Shown here one piece after another: positions 50,583-58,784 of a DNA stretch of 64,000 bases. The stretch is taken from NCBI RefSeq assembly GCF_002243345.2, contig NZ_CP022655.2, positions 1,862,501-1,926,500 of the forward strand, read 5' to 3'. The DNA comes from Paenibacillus sp. RUD330 (GTDB taxonomy: Bacteria > Bacillota > Bacilli > Paenibacillales > Paenibacillaceae). Below the pieces are notes generated by a model that saw nothing but the letters and a program-made list of their open reading frames with translations, was not told the origin of the DNA and made no database searches. Numbering within the stretch: position 1 is the stretch's first letter; the number at the start of each line of letters is the position of its first letter. Made by a program: the position numbers and the translations under genes.

Positions 50583-51158
50583 TCAAGCTCCATAATGGGA
50601 ATGAGGGGCGGTTTCCGGCAAAATCTTCCTGTAGCTTGCCGAAAGGAAAAGCATGTACTTGCGCAAGTACTTCCGGCTGACATAAGCGATGGATCCGGTG
50701 ATTCCCGCCAGGACGACTGCGTAGGCCATGCTCCATTCGGTCGGTACTTCCACTCCGGGATAGACAGTCATGGAAATCCACGTCTGGCCGAACGAGCGGA
50801 TGATTCCCGCCAATAAAGCGAGAGCCGCGCAGAAGGCGAAGCCGTATGCGACCGTCGCAAGCACGGGAATGACCATGATGCTGAGCAGGCCTGTCGTGCA
50901 GTAAAACCTGGCCATGACGAGCATGTTCCGCAAAGACGGGCTCGAGCTGCGTCCGATGATATATTCGCTGCGGTAAGCCCTGGCGAGCTTGCGGGGATCG
51001 CCGAGCCGGGCCAGCACCTCGGACTCCTGCCGGCCATGTGCGATTCCCTCGGCGATGTGGCTTTCGATTTCCCTTACGGCGTCAAGCTTTTCTTCGTCGG
51101 GAATGCCGTTCAGCAGGTGATGGAATCGTTCCAGATAAGCTCTGCCTTGCGGACTCAT
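50583..51158 (-). CDS. Membrane protein with HAAS-like N-terminal domain
   Basis: 191 residues, ATG 51158 overlapping the PadR stop (TGATG). N-terminal helical part (GIPDEEKLDAVREIESHIAE and LARLGDPRKLARAYRSEYII) is the HAAS/DUF1700 pattern. Three or four membrane segments follow (residues about 70-160). Such proteins pair with PadR regulators and sense envelope state. The preceding PadR gene is in the same operon. Confidence 0.85.
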   Translation of the reverse strand: MSPQGRAYLERFHHLLNGIPDEEKLDAVREIESHIAEGIAHGRQESEVLARLGDPRKLARAYRSEYIIGRSSSPSLRNMLVMARFYCTTGLLSIMVIPVLATVAYGFAFCAALALLAGIIRSFGQTWISMTVYPGVEVPTEWSMAYAVVLAGITGSIAYVSRKYLRKYMLFLSASYRKILPETAPHSHYGA

Positions 51159-51502
51159 CAAGCTTCATCTCCTCGGTATAGTTGGATTTGATGAATGGCG
51201 GCCGCGAATTTTCCCCATTCGGCTGACATGTCATGCATGAGCCTGCGGCCGTCATCGGTCAGGCTGTAGTATTTGCGGGGCGGTCCGGATTCCGACTCCT
51301 GCCAGAAGGACTCCAGATAGTTCTCCTTCAGCATCCGCCGCAAGAGAGGGTAGAGCGTTCCCTCGGTGACGGCGAGCGGCTCCCATTTGTTCAGGAGCGT
51401 AACGAGCTCATAGCCGTAACGGGGACTGCCGCTGATCAAAAGCAAGATGCAAAACTCGAGAATCCCCCTCCGGACCTGGGAATTCCATTCCGATATTTCC
51501 AT
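51158..51502 (-). CDS. PadR-family transcriptional regulator
   Basis: 114 residues; ATG 51502 after GAGGAG. Winged helix typical of PadR: RGILEFCILLLISGSPRYGY, then EGTLYPLLRRMLKENYLESF and PPRKYYSLTDDGRRLM. It likely represses its own operon with the HAAS-like membrane protein and is released by an envelope signal. Confidence 0.92.
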   Translation of the reverse strand: MEISEWNSQVRRGILEFCILLLISGSPRYGYELVTLLNKWEPLAVTEGTLYPLLRRMLKENYLESFWQESESGPPRKYYSLTDDGRRLMHDMSAEWGKFAAAIHQIQLYRGDEA

Positions 51503-51695
51503 GCCGACCACTCCTCAAGGAACATGTTACTACAAGGTACTGTGCAGCGCAAGGTAGCGAGGGAAAGGAAATGAAATCCGGCTTGCTGCAGACGGAAAGA
51601 AGTAGAATTGTATCCCTTGACAGTTTATTTTTCATCCTGCAACGAGGCAGGCCTTCCGTCTATAATAGAGTCATAGAGATCCGGGAGGTCATTCC

Positions 51696-53036
51696 ATGAT
51701 CAAACGCTTTGCCTGCGCGGCGCTGGCGGCCGTCTTGCTGGTTCCTACGGCAGGCTGCTTCAATGAATCGGGCGAAAACAAGCCGGTTGCCGATCCTTCC
51801 GTTCCCCAGAGCAGCCCCTCCGAGCCGGTGACGCTGACCCTGAGGCATACCCAGATCAAGGAGTCCGCCAAGGCCAGGCTGAGAATCCTTCAGGATGTCG
51901 TGAGCGAGACGGAGAGACAGAATCCGGGCTTGAAATTCCAGCTTGAAGGCATCGACGAAATCATCAACCGGGACCAGAAGCTCAAGGCCGAGATGGCTAC
52001 CGGGACCACTCCCGATATATTTGAAATCTTCGGCGGTTCTGACGTCAGGCTGTACGTGAAGGCCGGTCGTCTGCTGGACCTGACTCCGATCATCCGCGAG
52101 CTGGGCATCGAGAACCAATTCCAGAGCCTGGAGGAGTTCACGGTCGACGGCAAGGTGTACGGCCTTCCTTTCGGCGGCTACAGCGAAGCGCTGTATTACA
52201 ACAAAAGCATCTTCAAGGAGCTCGGGCTGGACATTCCGACCACCTGGGACGAGCTCATGCGGGCTGCGGACAAAATCAAAAAGGGCGGTTATACGCCGTT
52301 CGCGCTGTCCGCCAAGGATCCCTGGATCGCCGGCATGATGTGGAACACGATCATGGACCGGTACGCCGGCACGGACAAGCTGGCACGGATCGCGGCCGGA
52401 ACGGACAAATGGACCGATCCGGACATGGTGGCGAGCTTCCGCGCCTATTCCGAGATCGTCAAGGCAGGCTATTTTCCCGCCGACGCGCTGAGCCAGTCCG
52501 ACAAGCAGCAGGCCAAGGATCTGCTCTACGGCAAAGCGGCCATGCTGTTCACCGGCACCTGGGATCTGGCGGCTCTGACCGGCGACAACGCAGGCCCGTA
52601 CAAGAACGATCTCGGCTACTTCTCTTTTCCGTCGATTCCGGGAGGAGCGGGAGACTTGCACGCCCTCAACACCGGATACTCCAACGGCTTCGGATTTTCG
52701 TCCACCCTGTCCCGGGATCAGATCGCCATGGTGACCAGCTTCATCCGCAGCTACTTCAACGAAGCCAACCAGAAGCGGATCCTGCTGGAGGACAAGACGC
52801 TTCCTTCCATGAAGCTCAGCGATTTTTCCGGCGTGGATCCGCTGATATCCGAAGTTCTTCAAGTCGTGGGCAATGCGCCGTCCACATTCCGGGCGTTCGA
52901 CTACTACATGCCGTACAAGATCAACACGAAGGTCGGCATCGGGCTGCAGGAGCTGATCGGGCAGATCCGCTCCCCCGAAGCCGTGGCGGCGGAAATCCAG
53001 GCTGTGCAGGACAGCGTCCTGCGCGACGAGAAATGA
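51696..53036 (+). CDS. Extracellular sugar-binding lipoprotein
   Basis: 446 residues. Signal peptide with lipobox VPTAGC (Cys near residue 22). Family 1 solute-binding protein (RILQDVVSETERQNPGLKFQ, then ALYYNKSIFKELGLDIPTTW). RBS GGGAGGT; a TATAAT lies at 51661-51666. It heads a cluster with a YesM-type kinase, YesN-type regulator and GH3 enzyme and has no permease gene nearby, so it may serve as an extracellular sensor rather than, or as well as, an importer subunit. Confidence 0.9.
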   Translation: MIKRFACAALAAVLLVPTAGCFNESGENKPVADPSVPQSSPSEPVTLTLRHTQIKESAKARLRILQDVVSETERQNPGLKFQLEGIDEIINRDQKLKAEMATGTTPDIFEIFGGSDVRLYVKAGRLLDLTPIIRELGIENQFQSLEEFTVDGKVYGLPFGGYSEALYYNKSIFKELGLDIPTTWDELMRAADKIKKGGYTPFALSAKDPWIAGMMWNTIMDRYAGTDKLARIAAGTDKWTDPDMVASFRAYSEIVKAGYFPADALSQSDKQQAKDLLYGKAAMLFTGTWDLAALTGDNAGPYKNDLGYFSFPSIPGGAGDLHALNTGYSNGFGFSSTLSRDQIAMVTSFIRSYFNEANQKRILLEDKTLPSMKLSDFSGVDPLISEVLQVVGNAPSTFRAFDYYMPYKINTKVGIGLQELIGQIRSPEAVAAEIQAVQDSVLRDEK

Positions 53037-53096
53037 AGATGCGGCCTTCCCGACCGATCATGGACGTGAGCTGACAAGAGAGGGGTTCGACAGGCT

Positions 53097-54893
53097 GTGA
53101 ATCTAAGACCGAAGCTGCTGCTGGCCTTCATCCTTCTGATCGTAGTGCCCGTCGCATCTTCAGGGGTCGTATCCTTCCTCTATTACGAGCATCTCCTGGA
53201 GAAAAAGTACAACGAGCAGACCGAGATGACGATGCATGCGGTCGGCAGCAACATCCGCAATTTTTTCGATGAGATGAACCGTCTCACCGATGCGAGCCTG
53301 ACGAGCTCCGTCGTGCAGGAAACGCTCAAGCTCAACGCCGATCCGAACGGCGGCGCCAGCTCCCTGATCGCCAAAGGCCAGGCGGAAAAGGAAATGGGCG
53401 AGCTGCTGTTCCAGAATCCGGCGATGAGCTACATCATCCTGTATGCGAACAACGGCGCCTTGTTCCGCTCCACCCGCAACGATCCCACGACGTTCAAGCC
53501 CGTCACATACGAGCGGCTCAAATCCCATCCGTCCTATGCCAAGGCGGAGCGCCTCAACGCCAAGCCGCTCTGGATCGGGCCTTATGAACAGGAGGAGCTG
53601 ACCGGCAAGGAATACTCGCTGTTCACCCAGATGCGCGTCGTGAAGGACAGGGACAGCCTGGACAATCTGGGCATCATGGTCACCCAGTTCAAGTCGTCCG
53701 GCGTGGACGACATTCTGACGAACTTCCGGGGCAGCCTCTCGGACGGCTCAAGGTATTACATCGTCAACCAGCGCGGCCTCGTGCTGCTCGACAGCGAGAC
53801 GAAGCTTGCCGGGCAAGTGCTGGACGGGAAGAGCTATCTGCCCTCCAGCGCGGAGCAGCCTTACGCGAGCGAGCGGGCCAAGTTCCAGGGAGTCGACAGC
53901 CTGACCTCCTCTTATTGGCTCGGCATCAACGACTGGATGCTCGTATCGGCCAAGCCCTGGAATTCCCTGATGAGCGAGAACGTCAACTTCGTCAAATGGA
54001 TCAGCCTGATCACCGGCCTGTGCCTGCTGTCGGCGATTCTGTTCAACGTCTTCTTCGTCAACCGGGTGGCCAAGTCGATCATCCGCGTCGTCCGCAAGAT
54101 GCGTCTGGTCGAGCAGGGATTGCTGGATATCCGGGTTCCGGTGCAGGGCAAGGACGAGACGGTGCTGCTCGGGAGCAGCTTCAACAGCATGACCGAGAGG
54201 CTGGGAGGCTTGCTGACCGAGGTGAGGGAGGAGCAGGTACGCAAGCAGCGTGCCGAAATGATGCTCATGCAAGCGCAGATCAAGCCCCATTTCCTGTTCA
54301 ATACGCTGGAGTCCATCAATGCGCTGGCTGCGCAGAACGAGGGCGCCAAGATCATGCTCATGGTCCATCGCCTCAGCCGGCTGCTGAGGACGAGCATGCA
54401 CCATAAGGAAGAGATCACGGTGCATGAGGAGCTGGAGCATGTCCGAAGTTATCTGGAAATCCAAAAGTACCGCTTCGAGGATCTGTTCCACTACGAGCTG
54501 GATGTCGACGAGGAGGCGCTGGAATACCGGATTCTCAAGCTGACGCTGCAGCCGCTCGTCGAGAACAGCATCCAGCACGGCTTCGACGGACTGGAGCACG
54601 CAGGCATGATCCGGGTGTCCGTGAGCATCGTTTCCGGCAGCATCGTCCTTGAAGTGGCCGACAACGGCATCGGCATGGACGGGGAGGCGATGGGCCGGAT
54701 CGCGGAGGGCAGGAAAGAGGAGAAATGGAGTCCGATGGAGGATGGGGAGAGGGGCGGCCTCGGCCTGCGCAACGTCGCGGACCGGCTCCGGATCCATTAC
54801 GGACCCGGCTATGGCATGATGATATGCAGCAGCCCCGGACAAGGAACGACGATCCGGTGCACCATTCCGCGCAATAGGGGGGAACAGGCATGA
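53097..54893 (+). CDS. YesM-type sensor histidine kinase
   Basis: 598 residues, GTG start. First membrane segment about residues 5-25, extracytoplasmic domain to about 300, second segment about 305-325, HAMP-like part, then the His-kinase region MLMQAQIKPHFLFNTLESIN (phospho-His in QIKPHFLFN, about residue 400) and ATPase motifs ADNGIGMDGEA and GERGGLGLRNVADRL. The ATGA overlap with the next gene shows its partner is the YesN-type regulator. Likely senses a carbohydrate with the binding protein upstream. Confidence 0.93.
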   Translation: MNLRPKLLLAFILLIVVPVASSGVVSFLYYEHLLEKKYNEQTEMTMHAVGSNIRNFFDEMNRLTDASLTSSVVQETLKLNADPNGGASSLIAKGQAEKEMGELLFQNPAMSYIILYANNGALFRSTRNDPTTFKPVTYERLKSHPSYAKAERLNAKPLWIGPYEQEELTGKEYSLFTQMRVVKDRDSLDNLGIMVTQFKSSGVDDILTNFRGSLSDGSRYYIVNQRGLVLLDSETKLAGQVLDGKSYLPSSAEQPYASERAKFQGVDSLTSSYWLGINDWMLVSAKPWNSLMSENVNFVKWISLITGLCLLSAILFNVFFVNRVAKSIIRVVRKMRLVEQGLLDIRVPVQGKDETVLLGSSFNSMTERLGGLLTEVREEQVRKQRAEMMLMQAQIKPHFLFNTLESINALAAQNEGAKIMLMVHRLSRLLRTSMHHKEEITVHEELEHVRSYLEIQKYRFEDLFHYELDVDEEALEYRILKLTLQPLVENSIQHGFDGLEHAGMIRVSVSIVSGSIVLEVADNGIGMDGEAMGRIAEGRKEEKWSPMEDGERGGLGLRNVADRLRIHYGPGYGMMICSSPGQGTTIRCTIPRNRGEQA

Positions 54894-56500
54894 CGGGAAA
54901 GGTCATGATCGTCGACGACGAACCGCATATCACACGCAACCTGGAGAAGGTCATTCCCTGGGAAATGCTCGGACTCCAGGTGGCGGCAACGGCAAAAAAC
55001 GGGCGCGAGGCGCTGGAGCTTCTCCAGGACGGCGACACGGATCTGCTCTTGTGCGACATCCGCATGCCCGTGATGGATGGAATGACGCTTGTGAGGACGA
55101 TCCGCGAAGCGGGCATGGATCTGGACATCATCATGCTGTCCGGCTACCAGGACTTCAGCTATACCCGTACCGCCATCCAGTACGGAGTCCAGGATTATAT
55201 CCTGAAGCCGATTCCTTACGACGAATTGACCGGAGTCATCGCTCGGGTCATGAACCAGCGGCGCACCCGCATGAAGCAGCTGCAGAGCGAGCGGCAGAGG
55301 CTGGATGCCGTCATGGATTTGGCCAATGAGAAAGTGCTGTTCGACGTGCTGAAGGATTATACGGACGTGGCCCACAACCATTGGCTCATGGCCGAGGATG
55401 AGCTCGAGCCGGCAGGACGCAGCTACATCCTGATCGTATTCGATCTGGACGCCGGCTCCGAGGAGGCGAAGGACTGGAGGGAGTGGAACGACAAGGAGCG
55501 CAAGCTCTGGAACTTCGCCGTGAGCAATGTCGTCCGGGAAGCGCTTCGCCGCAGCGGAATCCGCAATGCCGTCATCCAGATGCGGGACGGGGAATGGTGC
55601 CTGCTGCTGGAGACGGGCCTCTCGCGGCTTGACCTCAATGTCATGGCGGAGCGGACCGAGCAGCTGCTCGGAGAAGTCAGCCGGCATGTGAAGCTCAATC
55701 TCCATGCCGGCATCTGGCATGAGCCGGTCCCGCTCAAGGGGCTGTCGTCCGCCTACAAGCGCGTCCACCGCTCCATGCAGCTGGATCCCGAGGCGGAGCG
55801 CATCCGCTTCTTCACCGACGACAGCGTGGAGAGCGACACCTCCCACGAGGAGTTGTGGGCGAACTCCGAACGGATCCTGGAGGCGATGAAGGGCGGCTCG
55901 TCCAGCGAGGTGCATGAGGTCATCCGGCAGCTGTCCGCCCATCTGCAGACTCTCAGCACGCCCGAGCTGGGCAGAGCCAAGCCCGTGCTGCACTACTTCG
56001 CTCTCCACCTCATGAGGGAGATGAAGGACATGCAGCTGCTCGGCAAGGAGCAGGAAGACGCGTTGTGGCGCAAGCTGGACCGGAGGATCAGCGCCAAGGA
56101 CCTCATGGGCGTCATCCGCCAGACGGCCGACGCCGGGCTGGCGGGATCGAGCGACAAGAAGAAACATTCGGAGCGGACGATCGCGGAAGCGCGGGCTTAT
56201 CTGGACCGCAACCTCTTCCGGGACATCAGCGTCGAAGAAGCGGCTACCCGCGTCGGACTGAGCACTTCTTATTTCAGCCTGCTCTTCAAGCAGACCTACG
56301 GCGAGACGTTCATCGAATACGTCACGCGGCAGCGGATGGAGAAGGCCAAGTCGCTGCTCGCCGATACGTCGAAGAGCGTCGCTCTGATCTCCAAGGAAGT
56401 CGGTTATTCCGAACGAAGGTATTTCACCAAAGTATTCATGAAGTACACCGGCGAGAACCCGACGGATTTCCGGGCCAGGCTGAGCCAGCCTCCCGCGTAA
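54890..56500 (+). CDS. YesN-type response regulator with AraC domain
   Basis: 536 residues. Receiver domain (VMIVDDEPHITRNLEKVIPW, phospho-Asp in DLLLCDIRMPVMDGM about residue 55), long middle part, C-terminal AraC helix-turn-helix (ISVEEAATRVGLSTSYFSLL, then SVALISKEVGYSERRYFTKV and TGENPTDFRARLS). It activates sugar-uptake or hydrolase genes on phosphorylation by the kinase encoded upstream, presumably including the GH3 gene that follows. Confidence 0.95.
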   Translation: MTGKVMIVDDEPHITRNLEKVIPWEMLGLQVAATAKNGREALELLQDGDTDLLLCDIRMPVMDGMTLVRTIREAGMDLDIIMLSGYQDFSYTRTAIQYGVQDYILKPIPYDELTGVIARVMNQRRTRMKQLQSERQRLDAVMDLANEKVLFDVLKDYTDVAHNHWLMAEDELEPAGRSYILIVFDLDAGSEEAKDWREWNDKERKLWNFAVSNVVREALRRSGIRNAVIQMRDGEWCLLLETGLSRLDLNVMAERTEQLLGEVSRHVKLNLHAGIWHEPVPLKGLSSAYKRVHRSMQLDPEAERIRFFTDDSVESDTSHEELWANSERILEAMKGGSSSEVHEVIRQLSAHLQTLSTPELGRAKPVLHYFALHLMREMKDMQLLGKEQEDALWRKLDRRISAKDLMGVIRQTADAGLAGSSDKKKHSERTIAEARAYLDRNLFRDISVEEAATRVGLSTSYFSLLFKQTYGETFIEYVTRQRMEKAKSLLADTSKSVALISKEVGYSERRYFTKVFMKYTGENPTDFRARLSQPPA

Positions 56501-56553
56501 GGCTCCGGGCCGCATTTGACTCAACCTACATTTTGGAAGGCAGGGGTTTCTCT

Positions 56554-58188
56554 ATGTCCATCAATCAACCATCCACTATCGCCGATAGCGCGGGCAAGCC
56601 TTACGAGGGCTGGCCGCTCAAGGAAAAGATCGCGCAGCTGTTCATCTTCGGCTTCCATGGCAAGCGGCCATCGGATGACATCCTGGACGTCATCCGGGAT
56701 TACGGTGTCGGAGGCGTCATCTATTTCTCCCGCAACGTCCAGGACGCCCGCCAGGTTCATGAGCTGTCCGGTCAGCTCGGCGCAGCCGCCGCCGAGGCGG
56801 GGCGTCCGCCGCTGCTCGTCAGCATCGACCAGGAAGGCGGCATGGTCGCCCGCATCGTGGACGGCGTCACCCTCATGCCCGGCAATATGGCGCTCGGCGC
56901 GACAGGCTCGGAGCAAGCGGCGTACGAGACGGCCCGGATCTCCGGCGAAGAGCTGCGCAGGCTGGGCATCAACCTCAACCTGGCGCCTTGCCTCGACGTC
57001 AACAACAATCCGGACAATCCGGTCATCAATGTGCGCTCCTTCGGAGACCGGCCGGAGCTGGTGTCCAGGCTGGGAGCGGCAGCCGTCCGCGGCTACCAGG
57101 CGGCGGGCGTGTCCGCTACGGTCAAGCATTTCCCCGGGCATGGCGACACGAGCGTCGACTCCCACCACGATCTGCCCGTCGTCCCGCATGACCGCGCGCG
57201 CCTCGACGCCGTAGAGCTGCCTCCGTTCAAGGCCGCTATCGAAGCCGGCACGGACCTCATCATGACCGCTCACATCTGCTTGCCGTCGCTCGATCCGAGC
57301 GGCGTTCCGTCCACCTTGTCGAAGCCGGTGCTGACGGGGCTGCTGCGCGGCGATCTCGGCTACGAAGGCGTCATCGTGACCGACTGCCTCGAGATGGACG
57401 CGATCGACCGCTTCTACGGTCCGGGCCAAGGCTCCGTCAAAGCCATCGAAGCCGGAGCCGACCTCCTGCTCGTCAGCCATACGCCGGAGAAGCAGCTCGC
57501 CGCGCTTGAAGCCGTCGCTGCTGCCGTCGAGAACGGACAGCTCGACGAAGCCCGCATCGACGAATCGCTGGGGCGGATACTGGCGCTCAAGGACAAGCTG
57601 GCCAAGGGCGAGCCGCTGCTGCCATGGGACGAAGCTTCCCGCACCATCTTCACCCAGGATCATCGCGATGCCGCTGAGCGCTGGAGCGAGGCTTCCGTAA
57701 CGCTCGTCAAAAATGAAGGCGGCCTGCTGCCTCTGCCGGCCGAAGGGCGCACGCTCGTCCTGTGGCCGGAGATCGTCGCCGTGTCGGTCGCCGACGAGAT
57801 GCTCGCCGGCGACGGGACGCTCGGCTCGCAGCTGCAGAAGCGGCTGCCGAACGTGGAGGAGCGCCGGATGAGCGGCAGCGATCCGCTTGCGGGACTGGAG
57901 CATTTCGACCGCATCGTCTTCGTCAGCTACGACGCGATGAAGCATCCGCTGGAGAGGACGACGGCCGAGCGGCTGATGAGTCTTGCTCCCGAGAAGACGG
58001 TCGCCGTCTCGGTCCGCAACCCTCTGGACATCAACCTGTTCCCGGATGTCCAGGCCTACCTGGCCGTATATGAATGCCGGCCGCTTGCCCTTCAGTCCGC
58101 CGCCAAAGCTCTTGCCGGAGAGCTCAAGCCTTCCGGACGGCTTCCGATGGAGCTTTCGTCCGAATATCCGTTCGGCTTCGGTCTTTGA
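56554..58188 (+). CDS. nagZ: Glycoside hydrolase family 3 beta-N-acetylhexosaminidase
   Basis: 544 residues; the ATG at 56554 follows GGAAGGCAGGGG. Motifs of NagZ-type GH3: LVSIDQEGGMVARI, the signature KHFPGHGDTSVDSHHDLPVV (about residues 190-209), and TDCLEMDAI holding the nucleophile Asp. It releases N-acetylglucosamine from muropeptides or chitin fragments. No signal peptide, so it is probably cytoplasmic. Context suggests an amino-sugar utilisation cluster. Confidence 0.92.
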   Translation: MSINQPSTIADSAGKPYEGWPLKEKIAQLFIFGFHGKRPSDDILDVIRDYGVGGVIYFSRNVQDARQVHELSGQLGAAAAEAGRPPLLVSIDQEGGMVARIVDGVTLMPGNMALGATGSEQAAYETARISGEELRRLGINLNLAPCLDVNNNPDNPVINVRSFGDRPELVSRLGAAAVRGYQAAGVSATVKHFPGHGDTSVDSHHDLPVVPHDRARLDAVELPPFKAAIEAGTDLIMTAHICLPSLDPSGVPSTLSKPVLTGLLRGDLGYEGVIVTDCLEMDAIDRFYGPGQGSVKAIEAGADLLLVSHTPEKQLAALEAVAAAVENGQLDEARIDESLGRILALKDKLAKGEPLLPWDEASRTIFTQDHRDAAERWSEASVTLVKNEGGLLPLPAEGRTLVLWPEIVAVSVADEMLAGDGTLGSQLQKRLPNVEERRMSGSDPLAGLEHFDRIVFVSYDAMKHPLERTTAERLMSLAPEKTVAVSVRNPLDINLFPDVQAYLAVYECRPLALQSAAKALAGELKPSGRLPMELSSEYPFGFGL

Positions 58189-58426
58189 TGTCTTCGGAGA
58201 GACGTTCTGTGAGCTGTTCGGCTGACAGATCCGTTCGGACTCAGCTCTGCTAGTACTTCAATTACTCGAAATTAAAAATGCTTTGCCATCATGGAGCGGC
58301 GCTTTTGCGTCCGCTCTATTTGGTTGCGCGCATTTGACCGATAGGAACGGGCGGAGGATAGGATGGAGGCGGCTGAACTCCGCAGGCGTTGAAAATATAG
58401 GCAATTCGAATAAGTATGGAGGATTA

Positions 58427-58498
58427 GGCTGTCGCAGAGGATTTGACTGTCGCAGAGGGTTTGGCAGTCGAATAGGGTTTGGCCGTTCGAAGGGTTCT
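58427..58498. repeat. Four tandem 18-bp imperfect repeats
   Basis: Units at 58427, 58445, 58463 and 58481, consensus GGCTGTCGCAGAGGGTTT, decaying to the right (unit 4 is the most diverged). The 596 bases between the GH3 and kinase genes otherwise hold repeat copy B and a PHO box. The 18-bp period keeps frame, so a short coding role on either strand cannot be excluded, but no RBS supports one. Confidence 0.6.
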
Positions 58499-58559
58499 CG
58501 GTTTGTCTTTTAACCCCTGTCGCGCGGAGCAGCCGGAAGAATCGTGCAGAAGCGTCAGC

Positions 58560-58636
58560 GTTCGCCTTTGAAGCCGGATTTCCTCCCAGGAGGAAATGGC
58601 ATCCAAGAAATCCGGATTCAGCAGCGATCGAAACGA
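58560..58636. repeat. Dispersed hairpin repeat, copy B
   Basis: Second copy of the element at 769-843: same ends, a 13-bp stem (570-582 with 607-619 in this 58 kb stretch, one mismatch). Compared with copy A, one stem pair changed G-C to A-T on both sides. Lies upstream of the kinase gene's PHO box. Confidence 0.65.
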
Positions 58637-58690
58637 ACTTCCGACTGAGCAGCATGAACCTCCGACTGCCAGCTACCCGTGCATGAAAGT

Positions 58691-58707
58691 TTTACATAAA
58701 GTTTACA
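58691..58707 (+). promoter_or_regulatory. PHO box upstream of the kinase gene
   Basis: TTTACA-TAAAG-TTTACA: two TT(A/T)ACA-like hexamers 11 bp apart, the spacing of PhoP binding sites in Bacillus-type organisms. About 80 bases before the likely TTG start of the histidine-kinase gene. Confidence 0.7.
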
Positions 58708-58784
58708 ATACCCCCATAGCGCCGCTGGGACAAGGAGGGTACGATAGGAAAGGGTTCAGAAAGAGACATGGGAGAGGTGCCGGC

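Noticed and set aside
53748-54842. 364-codon minus-strand frame opposite the YesM-type kinase
   Set aside because: Antisense shadow with no motifs.
58283-58513. 76-codon frame over the 18-bp repeats
   Set aside because: No RBS and composition follows from the repeat; both strands are open equally.
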